From positions 8,054,853 to 8,118,852 of the forward strand of contig NC_135778.1 in NCBI RefSeq assembly GCF_028453695.1: a stretch of DNA of 64,000 nucleotides, given 5' to 3'. The position numbers and the translations under genes are program-made. Under the pieces are notes generated by a model. It made no database searches and was not told where the DNA came from. It saw only the letters and a program-made list of their open reading frames with translations. The stretch comes from Augochlora pura. Lineage: Eukaryota; Arthropoda; Insecta; Hymenoptera; Halictidae. Positions 43,649 through 55,578 of this stretch are shown here, in pieces (position 1 is the first letter of the stretch; every line of letters starts with the position of its first letter).

Positions 43649-45926
43649 TCAACTAATTACCACGTCAGGACGACAAACCAAATCTCCGCGTTCACGAAGA
43701 CGTCGACGATCATGGAATTCGTCCCCCCTCCGCAAACCAAATAACTAGTAGATTATTGCGCACGAAACATCTCAAGCACGCGTGCACATATCTATGTAAT
43801 ACGCAACGGGGTGGTTCGGTACCCAAGTAACGTAATCGAGAGCTAACCCAAGCCACGTGTCCCCCGTCGCACCCCCGGCCTCGCGTCGCCCCCTTTGTAC
43901 GACGGCTAGACGTCCGACCCGGCTGATTTCTGGCTGCGACTCGATGCAATTTGCAGTATCACGACGAGGACGACGATGAGGAGGACGAGGAGGACGCCGC
44001 GACGGTACGGACCCTTGCGTCTGCACGTAGAGCTCCCCTGGTAACCGAATGCAATTAAATCGGTGGGTGGGGGGTGGGTTGGAGTAGGACGCGACCGCGG
44101 AAATCTCGATCCTTCTTCTTCCCTCTCGAATATTTCTCGTTTGTCTAGTCTTTCTTCTCTGTCTTTTCCTTTTCCTTTTTTTTTTCTTTTTTTCGTCGTT
44201 GGTGGAGAGGGGGTTAGGGGTGCTTTTATTTTGGATTTATGCCGAGGGGTGGTTCCCGGTCTATGACGTGAATTAAGAGCGCCGAGGGGGTCGGACGGGA
44301 CACGTGGGCTCGTTTTCTTTTAGTACAACCCACTTGCAGATTAATAAAAATGTTATGGCGGAGGTTTGAATATGAAATGCGGATAATGGGATGAGGCTGC
44401 GGAGGGCGGGGGGCGGAGGGGGACTATCCCGCGCCTGGTATTCGGCGCGATTGAATTATACGGGGAGCATAGCGGCGAAGTGTTTGCTGGAGCTGCGGTC
44501 GAAGTATTGGTAGTTCATTTTGGGAATGGGGTTGGTATGGTTTTTGAAAGAAACGAGGTGACGTGAAATTTATGACGCGACATTTATGCTTAATTTTGTG
44601 CAGAGTTTTTGTTTGTAAGGAGTTTGCGTTTAATATGTTAATGTATTATGGTTCGGTGGTCTGTAAATCGATTTTTTTCTCCTGTGGATCAATTATCTTG
44701 GTAATCGATCATTCGTTACTTATTATTGAGACAAAAGTCTTAGATTGTCATAATCTAGAAAAAAGTGATAGATTGTATTACTTAGAGCTTCTATTTTATT
44801 AAATATTTCCTAAAATATTAGATATCTTTCGTGATTGATAAAATAAATAAAATAGATGATATACATACTGCTTAATATTACTGTAAATTGTATAACATAA
44901 AAATGTTAATAGCTTCAATTTTAGTCTATAGTAACAGAAATAAAAAAATTAATATCATATTGAGATCAGATAGTGACACAGGTAAGATCGTAAATAAATA
45001 ATAGCAATATCTTATGTTAAGTTTGACAATATATAAATATAATTTACATTGAAAATAAAAAAGTAAAGTCGTTCAAGATTATTTGATCAAGTACATCAAG
45101 ATTAAGGGTAAGTTTCATTTGATACAGTTTTTGAGGCTCGCTTAAAGTCGCCTAACTTCGTCCAAACTTCGACCAAGAAATTCTGATAACACGATTCCCA
45201 CAGGATCCGGAAATTGTTAATTTCTGCGCGAGCACTCTCGTGACCGTTCTTTCTGGCGAGTGATCCATCAGAATCGCCCGGCCATAAATTGATCCAGAGA
45301 GCTGGGATGGATTCCTGTTCCCGTTGGCGGGGGGGGTCACAAAAGAGCGGGGAACGAATCTAATTCGTGACGTCGTCGTCGGCGAGAGCACGCGCCGGGG
45401 AAAAGATACATCGTCATCGTTTAGCCCATTACTCGCGTACCGTTGAATTCTATTAAGGAGGATCGGCGTTGTTGTCGCGGCGATCGCACAATGAAAATTT
45501 GAATTGCCGCCGCGTCATGTTACGGGGCTGCCCATTGTAGCGTCGCGCGATAGACAACGGCACTCTCTCTCTTTCTCTCGCTCTCTCTCGCCCTTTCTTT
45601 CTCTTCCAGTCATCCCAATCTGCATTTTATTTCAATAACCCCCCCAGGAGGAAAGACTTCCGGCCCGAGAGGTCGACAGCACTCGACGCGATGCGTAATA
45701 ACTTCTTACGGAATTTATTCGCCGAGCGACCGAGCCTCTAACATGCAAGTTAAAGAGCATAAGATCATGCGGAGACCGGGAGACAGCTGATCCGCAACAC
45801 GTGTGTTAATTAGCGGATTTTTAGGCGAAATGAAAATTGCTCGCAGTATGAGGAATAAAGGTGTATTTATTTGGTTGATTTTTTAGTGACTGTTTATTTG
45901 GTCGTAAATATTTTTATTACAAGGTG
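43649..45926. other. Unique region
   Basis: CpG-rich to about 44480 with GAC/GAG trinucleotide repetition near 43960-43995, then AT-rich to 45110, then CpG-rich with a CT run at 45563-45605. No recognisable gene. Confidence 0.45.
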
Positions 45927-46394
45927 AATGAAGCTAATATTTTTATGTTCTTCTAAGGGTAGTATTAAACAATATTTATTTTATCCGATAATCATTTTGC
46001 AGTATTTAATATGTAATACGAAAGATACCAGAGTAAATTCGGTTGAAACACGTGGTGATCGTGTTTCTGAAGCTGTTCTCGGATTGGCGGAGCTGCTCCG
46101 CCCTCGAAAAACGCGTGTTTACAACCTGGAAGAGGAAAAACCGCTCCGCGAACCGTTTCTCTCTGGGGATAGCCCGCAGCCCGCTCCTTTATCGAGCGTT
46201 CAGGTGGAATCTTGAAACTCCGGCCATCGATCACTCTTGCTCTCAGCTGTTTCCTTCGGATTTCGCTTTGGTTACCTTCTTTCCCTTCTCTTTTCATCCC
46301 CCTTACAATCTTATTCTTGTCCTCTCACTCTTTCTGTTCGACAAGGAGAGATTTTATTCTCCCTTTTTTTCTTTCTGTGGGACACTCTCTTTAT
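45927..46394. other. Unique region entering a CT tract
   Basis: Mixed DNA becoming pyrimidine-rich from about 46225. No gene evidence. Confidence 0.4.
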
Positions 46395-46745
46395 GAGACA
46401 TTTTATTCTCTCTCTCTCTCTTTATGAGACAAAGAGAGGTCTTATTTTCTCCGTCTCTCTTTCTTTCTCTCTTTCTGAGAGATCTCAGCCTCTCTCTCTT
46501 TTTTTTCTGAGAAATCTTAGTCTCTCTCTCTTTTTCTGAAGAACCCAATTTCCCTCTCTCTCTTTTTCTGAGAGATCTCAGTCTCTCTCTTTCTTTTTCC
46601 GAGAAATCTCAGTCTTTCTCCCTCTCTCCTTCTTTCTATGGGATCCCAGTCTCTCTCTCTCTTTCTCTTTCTCTTTCTCTTTCTAAAAGATCTCAGTCTC
46701 TCTCTCTTTCTTAGAGATCCCAGTCTCTCTCTCTCTCTCTTTCTC
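46395..46745. repeat. CT tract organised as a GAGATCTCAGTC array
   Basis: Units of roughly 40-60 bp pair a CT-rich run with CTGAGAGATCTCAGTC or close variants (near 46475, 46508, 46568, 46599, 46637, 46683 and 46712). AGAGATCTC-type cores are palindromic, so each unit can pair with itself or its neighbours. Confidence 0.85.
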
Positions 46746-47298
46746 TGGATAGATATACGGTCGAATCGCCGTGGAATTTTCTTTGGGGTGAAATCACGGT
46801 AACGTGACACCCCATCGAAATTATGGGATGCGATTCGATCGCTGCGAATTATCTTGTATACGGCGCCGGCGAAACCCTGCGGAACTTGTTTCCGAACGAA
46901 ATATGTACATAATTGTCGATGCCCGTGGATTAATTACAAGCCTCCTGCGCAAATCTTTATGCAAAATAAAAATATCGATGCGAATTAATCGTGATATTGT
47001 AGACTATAAATTATGATATGATAATCTAGAAATTATGATATTATAATCCGTTAATATATAAAATTTTTATCAATTTTTTGAAATTATTAAAGGAAAAAAA
47101 GTAGGGTTTTATTTTATCCCAATTTCTCGCATCTGGTGCGAAACATTTTTGTGTAAAATTTTTCATGTAAAAATACTCGGTGATAAATTGTTAGTAATAT
47201 TAATTTTGAGGTTTGATAATCTTTAATTGATTTTTCATAGCCGAATCTATTTTGTGGAAATTTTAGTTTGAAGAAAATGTCGAACAGTCAACTGTAAG
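46746..47298. other. Unique DNA, AT-rich from 46970
   Basis: Nothing recognised. Confidence 0.4.
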
Positions 47299-47566
47299 AA
47301 TTTGAAGTAACATTAATTTGCAATTTGAAGTAACGTCAATCTATAATTCGAAGTAACATTAATTTATAATTTGAAGTAACATTAATTTATAATTTGAAGT
47401 AACATTAATTTATAATTTGAAGTAACGTCAATCCCTAATTTGAAGTAACATCAATTTATAATTGAAGCTATCGTCAATCTATAATTTGAAGTAACATCGA
47501 TCGACAATTTGGAATAACGTCTATTTATAATTCCAACTAACTATCATCTATAATTTCAAGTGGCAA
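47299..47566. repeat. 23-bp tandem array, ~11.7 units
   Basis: Consensus AATTTGAAGTAACATTAATT plus TAT. The central units (47368-47436) are the most alike and the units decay toward the right end. Confidence 0.95.
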
Positions 47567-48916
47567 CCCCAAAATCAGCGCGCCACAGAAATGTCAAAGA
47601 AACTAAAACAATTCTATATATTCATCGCTATTTAGGACAGTATTCTTCGAGAAAGTGAGCAAAAATGATGATGAAAATTGGGAGTGCAATTTTCTCATCA
47701 AGCGAAAGGTACAAATAATACTAGAAACGAAGAAAAACCTTTACAAAACCGAATCTGCCCGGGGGTGTCCGTGTTTGTCGGACCCGGGCCGCAGGCGTCT
47801 ATCACTTTCAGTTTGCGATACACAATTCCCCCGGATGCAAATACAGTGCGCCAATTCTAACCATCGAACTAATACACCCCTGTCAACCTCCCTTAACTGA
47901 GAGCGAGAACATACCACCTCCATTACACCGTAACAAATTTTTACAATGAAGGGTTGGTACTAAGTTTTTAATACTTAAAAAGGGGATCTCAAAAACTGAA
48001 TATATTATACGTGGACGCACGGCAATTTTAATCGTTTTTTGTTTTTGATTTATCATTTGATTATTATACGGACGATATATGGACTACCCTTACTACTCTC
48101 GTATCATTTTATTATTTATTATTTGTTCAGTCGAAGCGGAGATCTTACTGATTTATATTAAATTGTTTGGTAGATGAATGAAGAAATTTTCGTGCTAATT
48201 AATATTTGAGATTTTTATTTAATTGAATAAAATATTGCAACTTCACAAAATATTTTACGTCTTTAACGCGGTTGTCTAATTGTTAACTACGCTATCCTAG
48301 TAACAATATTCCTGAAAAAGGGCCTATATACCATATTCATAGCATCAGCAATTTTCTATAAAAATTCCTCTTCCATTGTTCTGTCAAAAAACGTCTCACC
48401 TCGTTCAACGAATTCAAAATGTCTCTACATCATAAATATAAGATTAATTATTGCAATGCTTGTTCCAAACATATTATACAAACGTTAATCGCTCTAAACT
48501 CTCAGCGCATGCGCCACTCACCCCACTCCTCGCGTAACTTATTTCCCTGCGAGCACCGATCAAAAGGGCACCCGTGTTTCCATATAAAGTCACGCGGAGC
48601 CCATCGACGAAGCTTGTAATTTGCATAATACGTGGGCCAGCGCGCTGCCTGCCGCGAGAGTCATCGACTTTTGAAGCGAAAAAAGGAACGAAAAACTGCA
48701 ACCGAATTTGCAACAATGTTTCGAAGGCGGTCCCGCCAAACCGGCCCAAGCCGAGAGTATCCGACGCGCGCTCGAATGGAACCGAATATTACTCGCGTTT
48801 CGGGGCCATTCATTATTACATCGTTTTTATTTCTTCCGCCATGTTTTTCTCGTCTTGACCTTACTTTAGCTTCGATAGGCGGTATTGAAAATACGGCGGG
48901 TGGAAAAATCAAACAG
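47567..48916. other. Unique region
   Basis: AT-rich to about 48480, then CpG-rich. Frames at 48474-48919 overlap on both strands and are not recognisable. Confidence 0.4.
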
Positions 48917-49250
48917 TGAGAGAGAAAGAGAGAGAGAGTGAGAGAGAGGGAAGGAGAGATTTAAGGAGGAAGAGTTATATTTAAAGAAAGAGAGAGAGAG
49001 AAGGAAAAATATTTGAAAGTAGAGAGAAAGAATTGAAAAATGGGGTGAAGGAGAAAGAGAAATATTTAAAGAGCTAGAAGAAGGAGGGAGAGATAAATTT
49101 AAAGAGAGAAGGAGAGAGATATTTGAAGAGAGAAAGAAAGAGATTTAAAGAGAGGGTGAGAGAGATATTTAATTAGAGAAGGAGGAAGAGGATATTTTAA
49201 AGAGGAGGAGAAAGGGAGAGATATTTGAAGAGAGATAGAGAGAAATAGTT

Positions 49251-49286
<36 letters not shown>

Positions 49287-49436
49287 CGCACGCGCGCGAG
49301 AGAGAGACAGAAAGACAGACAAACAGAGAAAAAATGATAGAGAGTGACATGAAAAGACAGAAGAGAGGGAGGAGAGAGTCTGTGTTTATGAGAGTGAGAG
49401 AGGGGGGAGAGAGAGAGAGATAGAGACAAAGGTAGA
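48917..49436. repeat. ~520-bp GA tract with ATATTTAAAGAGAG units
   Basis: Purine-rich with repeated GAGATATTTRAAGAGAGA words roughly every 40-50 bp and a (CG)n patch near 49287. The complement is a low-complexity Leu/Ser frame. Confidence 0.9.
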
Positions 49437-49731
49437 AACGCAACGAATTAAGGTCGGTCGCCGCTTGATTTATACCCGTCGCCGGGGAATTGAGATTAAC
49501 GAGCCGTTCCGTAATTTTGCACCTTTGTCGTGCGCGCTTGCAGCAGGCCCGCGCAGTCGATGCGGATCGGATCCCGCGTGCCCGTCGCGGGACAACGGCG
49601 TCCGATGGAAAGTGTCTCGACCTTTTTCAAAAGAGCGAATCTCGCGCGTCGGCCCGGGGCTCCGCGGGAGCCTAGAGCCGCGCGCGTCCTCGCAGCTTCA
49701 CACGCCCCGAATCGTCCCCGTGCCTTAACAA
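49437..49731. other. CpG-rich unique spacer
   Basis: Frames on both strands, none recognisable. It abuts the truncated Transib copy. Confidence 0.4.
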
Positions 49732-50416
49732 ATTTCATTTTCTTTTCAAAATAATTTTTAACATTGACTAATAAAATTGTTTTTCTAATATCTCAAAACA
49801 ATTTAAGTGATTCGGCACGATGTTTAAAAAGTTATTCCGTTTTGAATACTCTCGCGAGAGAATATACCATACGTTGCCACACAAAAAGGGCTATAAATAA
49901 AAAGTATGCAAACTTATGCAGCCAATTTTTTCAGTGCTGCTAGATGAAACTGTGAACTATGGATCCTGTAAGTTTACTCGTAGGCCATCATAGGCGGCGA
50001 AAGTATTAACTATAACAGTAAAGTAAATGAATTCCATTTGCTCTTATAATTTGATTCTACGATTTATCGATTTACTAATGTAACAGCTGACAATTCTTGA
50101 TATGTTACCACTACAAAATGTTGTACTTACCACCGGGAACAATATCTATTTTACGCAATTCAAAAAAAGTACTTCCACCAAAAGTTACAAGCTTCACAAT
50201 ATGCACTTCGTAGTGTCGCTCACGCTCACGAGTAATGCCCAAGAAACTCGAAGTTCGAGGTGAAATTGCCTTTCACGTATAAAAGTATGGGTCATTTGGT
50301 TTTTCCCATCATACGGAATCATTATTGAAGTACCCAATCCGTAAGTCAAAAACTCCCCCCCGACAACTTCGATTTTTAGGGTTTTGACCATGATTTCGGG
50401 CTTTTCTACCACTGTG
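49732..50416 (+). mobile_element. Transib-like transposon, left-truncated copy
   Basis: Nearly collinear with 22605-23273, with few differences by eye. It lacks the left ~65 bp including the left inverted repeat. The right end CCACTGTG (to 50416) is intact and is followed by CGACG, which fits the CGNCG target pattern. Confidence 0.85.
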
Positions 50417-51018
50417 CGACGTTGCGACGACGCGAACGCCCGGAATGAGATATGAAAGAAAAAAAATCGTCGGAGGAATCCGAGCGGTGCGGTCCTGTTA
50501 TATTCTTGTTCCTTCTCCCCCCCCCTACCCACCCGCCCCTCCACGGAGGCCGCATTCCGGCCGCCTAAAAAAGAAGACGCGCGCGTCCCAGGTTCGTTCG
50601 GCAAAGCCGGACGGACCCCTGTCACCTGCGAAATTGTCGCGAGCCGCTTCTTCTTAACGCGTTCCCCCCCGCCATCTCGAATATCCTTCTGCACGCGAGC
50701 GTCGCGGCCTCGTGGAACTCCAGAAACTCGACCGGAGCACGGCATTTTTATTCCCCCGCTGTTCCTTTTACGCTGCGGCCGGTAACAGTGGTTAACGCTA
50801 AACTGGAAATGGTAGCGTCGAATGGGGTATTGTCATTAGGCGAATTCGGGGACACGCGTTCCTCCTTCTTTTCATTTTTATAATAGTTATATTTATGTTA
50901 TTTTATAATAGTCGCATTTTTGAGTGAGTTATTATTGAAGTCTTTAAGGGTATTTAATTAAAAACTGTTGAATATATTTATTTATTCAGGCATTGAGTGT
51001 TGAAAAAATTGTGAGCAA
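50417..51018. other. Unique region
   Basis: CpG-rich to about 50830, then AT-rich. A minus-strand frame that starts here continues into the Transib end by chance. No gene called. Confidence 0.4.
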
Positions 51019-51080
51019 GTTATTATTATATTTTGTAATTTTGCGAGGTTGTTATTATTATATTTTGTAATTTTGTGAAT
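51019..51080. repeat. 32-bp tandem duplication
   Basis: GTTATTATTATATTTTGTAA at 51019 recurs at 51051. Confidence 0.85.
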
Positions 51081-51359
51081 AAATTGTTATAATTTGTAGA
51101 TTTATCAGGCTATTTTTGTTAGTCCTTTTTAGACCTCCTTATTATCTACTGTACTTACAGTAACAAATTAAATATCTCTGCAGTAATATAATCTTTCGAT
51201 TATCTTAGCTGTGCTCAGATAGACGATTCTTCAATTTTTGGAAATATGAAATGTTATTCTAAATCAGCTGTTTTCTATTATTTATAAAAGTAACAATAAG
51301 AACTTTGTACTGTCTTTTAACGAAATATTGTAACATTTGCAATAAATAAAACATCAAAT
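51081..51359. other. AT-rich unique spacer
   Basis: Nothing recognised. Confidence 0.4.
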
Positions 51360-51526
51360 AAATATCTCCTTCGTAACCTGAATAATCGTGAAAAATAAAC
51401 AAAGTACGAAAATGAGTTTGGCAAACCTAGTATTGATATAAATAAATATATGTTCGCCCCTGAATAATCATAAAAATTAAATAAAGTATGAAACAGAATT
51501 CACCAAACCTACTGTTAACATAAACC
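51360..51526. repeat. Two-copy 81-bp tandem duplication
   Basis: CCTGAATAATCRTRAAAAWT at 51378 recurs at 51459. Both are followed by ACAAAGTAYGAAA-like sequence and CAAACCTA. The copies are diverged. Confidence 0.8.
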
Positions 51527-51866
51527 TACGGAAATCAGTACATTTTGGGCCTCCTTCCAGCAAAGTGTTCTCCGCATTCCTTCTCCCTGCTCTTCGACTA
51601 AGTTCATTCGTCGGATATATCCTCCCCGTCGAAGCAACGACGAACGCAATTCGCGCGTAACGTTTGGTCCCCGTTCGCCGACGAAGTCATAAAAATTTGT
51701 ATTCGACCGAGGGTCCGAAAATTCGTATCCATCTCCCGGGCGTTCTCCGTGTCTCTCTATTTCCGGCCCGTCCCTCTACAATTTTCGCGAGCAGTAGTCG
51801 CGCAGCGACGACTCGCTAAATATTAAACGAAGCTCGTTAGATCGAAGACCTGACGGAAAGTTCCCG
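51527..51866. other. CpG-rich unique spacer
   Basis: Nothing recognised. Confidence 0.4.
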
Positions 51867-52099
51867 TTAACCCCTTTCGCTACAATAACGAGTCGGACTC
51901 GTGCTGAAGATTTTATGCGAGCTCTACTAAATATGAATATTATTAATTTCTTCTACGTCGAAGTAAAAATAAATTCTATTGTAGTAACATAATAGAAGAA
52001 TTTATGTTAAGAAGTTATGTTAGTGTAGATAACAAAAGGTAAATAATAAGGGCAATACAGGAAAGAAAAATTGTCTGATCCTATTGGGAAAATTATTAA
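51867..52099 (+). mobile_element. Family B-related TTAA-type MITE
   Basis: TTAACCCCTTTCGCTACAAT then AACGAGTCGGACTCGTG. The interior TAAATATGAATATTATT and GTCGAAGTAAAAATAAATTC blocks parallel family B. The right boundary appears to be the TTAA at 52096-52099 that also starts the next element. Confidence 0.6.
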
Positions 52100-52346
52100 C
52101 CCCTTGCCGTACTTTGACGAATCAAGCCTGCGACGCCGATTCCTAATAATGAACTGTTAAATATGAATGTTATTTCGTTTCTTTAAGTCGAAATAAGATC
52201 CTGTCCTTTCGTTATTAATGTCCAAGCGCTAAAGTAAATGTGTGCATACTATAAATATCGATTTCATTTCTCCTCTAAGAATTTATTACAGTCAAAAATC
52301 ATTTAAGCATTGTTCTAGCGAAGGTGAAGGTACTATAAAGGGTTAA
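52096..52346 (+). mobile_element. Family B TTAA-type MITE, complete (251 bp)
   Basis: TTAA at 52096 and 52343 flank CCCCTTGCCGTACTTTGACG and, reversed from the right, CCCTTTATAGTACCTTCACC. The length equals that of the 28551 and 60304 copies. It sits directly against the preceding relative. Confidence 0.85.
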
Positions 52347-52754
52347 GTACAAATAAATACTAATCGTCGCTGCATGAAAGAAGCGATAGTGGAGGGGGAT
52401 TAAACCCGTTATCGTCTAATTTTCATTCGGCGTCGCCTTCAATCCTTTCGATTAAAATGGGCAAGAATTTTCGCCCGAAAATACTTCCGGGCACGCGACA
52501 GTTTCAACGACGCATTCAGGCTGGAACGTCGAGTTGCGTCGCGCGAATATCGTCTAGCCGGATTTTTCGCCGGGCCCAAGGAAGCCGCCGCGGCGAAACG
52601 GAAAATTTGACGATTCAGTCCGTAGACCGGATCGGGACAATGGCCGCCCCGCATTGAAGAGGAGCCAACAGCCAACGAAGTGGATCCCGAAACAATGTTG
52701 AGAAAATAATAGGAGAGCATCGTGACCATCGCAGAGGACATTACGTCGGCAACA
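52347..52754. other. CpG-rich unique region
   Basis: A 157-codon minus-strand frame (52439-52912) spans this region without recognisable content. Confidence 0.4.
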
Positions 52755-52928
52755 ATGAATAATTGTCGTTTTCCGATTTTCCTGGCACTTATCTTGCCTC
52801 TTTCAACGGCTGCCTCGATCCTCTCTTTACCAGCCTGCCCCTGCATTATGTACGACAAGTATATTATGTACAAGAAATCTAAGAGCCTCGTACCGTTTAG
52901 GTATAATGCCATTATACCTAAGTTATAA
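52755..52928 (+). other. Candidate 57-codon secreted-peptide frame
   Basis: An ATG in a good context (CAACAATGA) opens a frame with a short polar start (MNNCR), a hydrophobic stretch FPIFLALILPLSTAA and a plausible cleavage before SIL. A short lysine-rich tail with a CPC motif follows. It has the layout of a signal peptide plus small secreted peptide. No family is recognised, no splice or promoter evidence was found, and frames this short arise by chance, so it is only a candidate. Confidence 0.15.
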
Positions 52929-53400
52929 TCTGTTATTATTTATTTTAATTTAAGATAGAAAAGATTCTTTAAGAGATTCCTTAAAAGATTCTCTCATTTC
53001 AATTACGAAAGACGATGCATCGTTGTTCCATATTCTTGTGTGAAATATTGTTTTCTTAATATTTCTACTATATAACAATTTTTATTTCTTACTTTTTCGC
53101 GGAGGATGCGAAGAAATACCCAAAGAAAATATCTAGAAAATTATCTAGAAAAGTGATTAGGAAAGTGACCTAGCAAAGTGTCTAGAAAGTTGAAGAAGAA
53201 GCTGGGGAACGGAAGATTAAAAGAATCTCGATAAAAGAAAATAGGATAGAACGGCAGATTTAATCACAGAGCCTGGGACGACAAGGAATTACGACAATGG
53301 CAACGACGGAAGTAACGGATTCCTTTGCGGCTGAAGGATCGTAAGGCTAGCACTGAAGACTTGGTCGACTTCTAGAAGCTAGGAAAAATAAACAGGAGTA
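52929..53400. other. Unique non-coding DNA
   Basis: AT-rich then purine-leaning, with repeated CTAGAAAA words near 53130-53190. No gene evidence. Confidence 0.4.
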
Positions 53401-54058
53401 TAGTCGTGTCCAGTAGAGTCGAGTAAAAATCGAGTCAAGTCAAGTTGAGTCAAATAGAGTCGAGTAAAAATCGAGTCAAGTCAAGTTGAGTCCAATAGAG
53501 TCGAGTCGAGTTTGAGTCCAGTTGAGTTCAGTAGAGTTGAGTAAAAGTCGAGTCAAGTCAAGTTGAGTCCAGTAGAGTCGAGTAAAAATCGAGTCAAGTT
53601 AAGTTGAGTCCAGCAGAGTCGAGTTGAGTCCAGTAGAGTCGAGTAAAAGTTGAGTCAAGTCAAGTTGAGTCCAGCAGAGTCGAGTAAATGTTGAGTCCAG
53701 CAGAGTCGAGTTGAGTCCAGTAGAGTCTAGTAAACGTTGAGTCAAGTCAAGTTGAGCCCTGTAGAGTCCAGTAGAGTCAAGTAAAAGTTGAGTCAAGTCA
53801 AGTTTAGTCCTGTAGAGTCGAGTAGAGTCAAGTAAAAGTTGAGTCAAGTCAAGTTTAGTCCTGCAGAGTCGAGTAGAGTCGAGTAAAAGTTGAGTCAAGT
53901 CAAGTTTAGTCCTGTAGAGTCGAGTAGAGTCGAGTAAAAGTTGAGTCAAGTCAAGTTTAGTCCTGTAGAGTCCAGTACGTCAAGTTGAGTCCACAAGAGT
54001 CGAGTTTGAGTCCAGTAGAGTCCACTAGAGTCGAGCCAAGTCCAGTCAAGTCGACTCG
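53401..54058. repeat. GAGTC-based minisatellite, 51-bp higher-order unit
   Basis: Built from the pentamers GAGTC, CAAGT and CCAGT. The clearest part (about 53760-53970) has 51-bp units, TCCTGTAGAGTCGAGTAGAG through AAAAGTTGAGTCAAGTC to AAGTTTAG. Because 51 is divisible by three, the minus strand stays open and reads as a 17-residue repeat; this follows from the period and is not evidence of a gene. Confidence 0.95.
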
Positions 54059-54534
54059 GGCGTAGTACCCCGGTCCCGAGCACTCCCTGTTTGCATCTGT
54101 TTTGCATCCGAAAGCCGGACTCGTCCCGGCAATAAGGCACGCGGTATAATTAACCACAAAACGCGTCGAGTCCGTAGGCGAGCGTATAACTGCTTGATTA
54201 TAACCTTATCCGAGAGGATCGCGGTGGCCCAGGCAGTCGCGGCTCTCGCGGCGATCACGTACAACTACGTGGGCAATTTTTGCCGGCTAAATACGCGCCG
54301 CGGACTACGCTCGCGTCCTCTTAACTCGCCGGATCGGGAACCAGCGATAAAAAGTTTCCGCATAGACACCGCCGTCGCGACCCCCTCTTCCCCAACCCCG
54401 ACCCACCGAAAACTGGCCCCTACCCCGGGCTAATTGCGCCGCGATGCTACCGCTGGGAAATGTCTCAAAAATACAGATTTTCGAGGGGACGCTCCATGGA
54501 ACGTATTAACTGTATATGTATATTAAATGTAGGT
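54059..54534. other. CpG-rich unique region
   Basis: Nothing recognised. Confidence 0.4.
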
Positions 54535-54829
54535 TTTACCCTTTTCGCTCGGATGGTGGCTCGTTGGCGGCGGTAAAAATTGTTTGGTCGTGTTTGAAGG
54601 TAACTTGTATATTCAACAGAGTGTTTATATTTTAAATGTGTTAAATTATATGTATTAATTAATTTTTATTTTATTTTAAATGTATTAAAAGTGGTACATG
54701 CGGTACAAGAGTCAATGTCATGTATTTCAATGTATGAAAATCACTGATTGTAAATTATATAATGTGGGAATACTGCGGTAAAATTATATTGCATTTGGAG
54801 TTGAAATATTTCCGAGTGTAAAAGTTTAA
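54535..54829 (+). mobile_element. Family A TTAA-type MITE, diverged
   Basis: TTTA-CCCTTTTCGCTCGGATG on the left and GAAATATTTCCGAGTGTAAAA-G-TTTAA on the right. A worn core, ACAAGAGTCAATGTCATG, lies near 54705. It is a longer and more diverged member. Confidence 0.55.
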
Positions 54830-55576
54830 TTATTATATCATGTGAAATGTATAAAGTCAGCACTGGCGAAATTTTATAGATTAGGTTTGAATATAATTGG
54901 TAACAAGTAATAGTTACCCCTTTTATGACTAAAGGAAACATTTTTTCATGTTTTAAAATTGGTAATTTACTATAAAATTTTGGTATTTAATCTTATGAAT
55001 TGTCAAATTAATTTCACGTCCAAATAAACTGAAATAAATAAGTACGTATTAATATATTTATTCGTAACAATTTTATGTTCTTACGAGGGTTGATATTGCA
55101 ATCAAGTCGTGTGAACATTGTACAGAAAATTAGACCTCGATAAGGAAATGAGACACGCGGTTTCTTTAGTCACAAAATGGAACAGTTTCGTTTCGGACTG
55201 CTTTTCAACTGTACTTCTGCATTTGTACAAAGAGTTATGTCATGCATACAAGATTAAACGCGGGTTACAGTACTTCGTACATTTTATACGGATTTTCGAA
55301 ATCCACAAACGTCAAAAGGGCAGTTCTGCGGCCCGTGCTCCATTAACTGAAGTGGGTGAATTTTCGTGAAATTTTAGTTGCAACGTCTGGCTTATGTAGT
55401 TACATTTATGGTGTCTATTTCACTTGTCGTATTAACACCAGAGAGACCACGCGGACTTGACTGTGGCACGAGACTGTGAACTGGAAAAATAAAATATATA
55501 GAAAGAACCAACTCGCTCTTTTTAAGCATAGTAACAGAGATAGAGACTATAGTATAATCCTATTGTTCGAACTAAA
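54830..55576. other. Unique region, possibly an old TE
   Basis: AT-rich then mixed. An 83-codon frame (55118-55369) has no recognisable domain. The AAAAATAAAATATATAGAAA signal near 55481 resembles a polyadenylation context. No terminal repeats seen. Confidence 0.35.
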
Positions 55577-55578
55577 TA

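Noticed and set aside
47299..47566. 23-bp repeats resembling a CRISPR or satellite
   Set aside because: Directly adjacent diverged units with no spacers; an ordinary minisatellite.
53599..53949. Minus-strand frame with 17-residue repeats
   Set aside because: Openness follows from the 51-bp period of a minisatellite.
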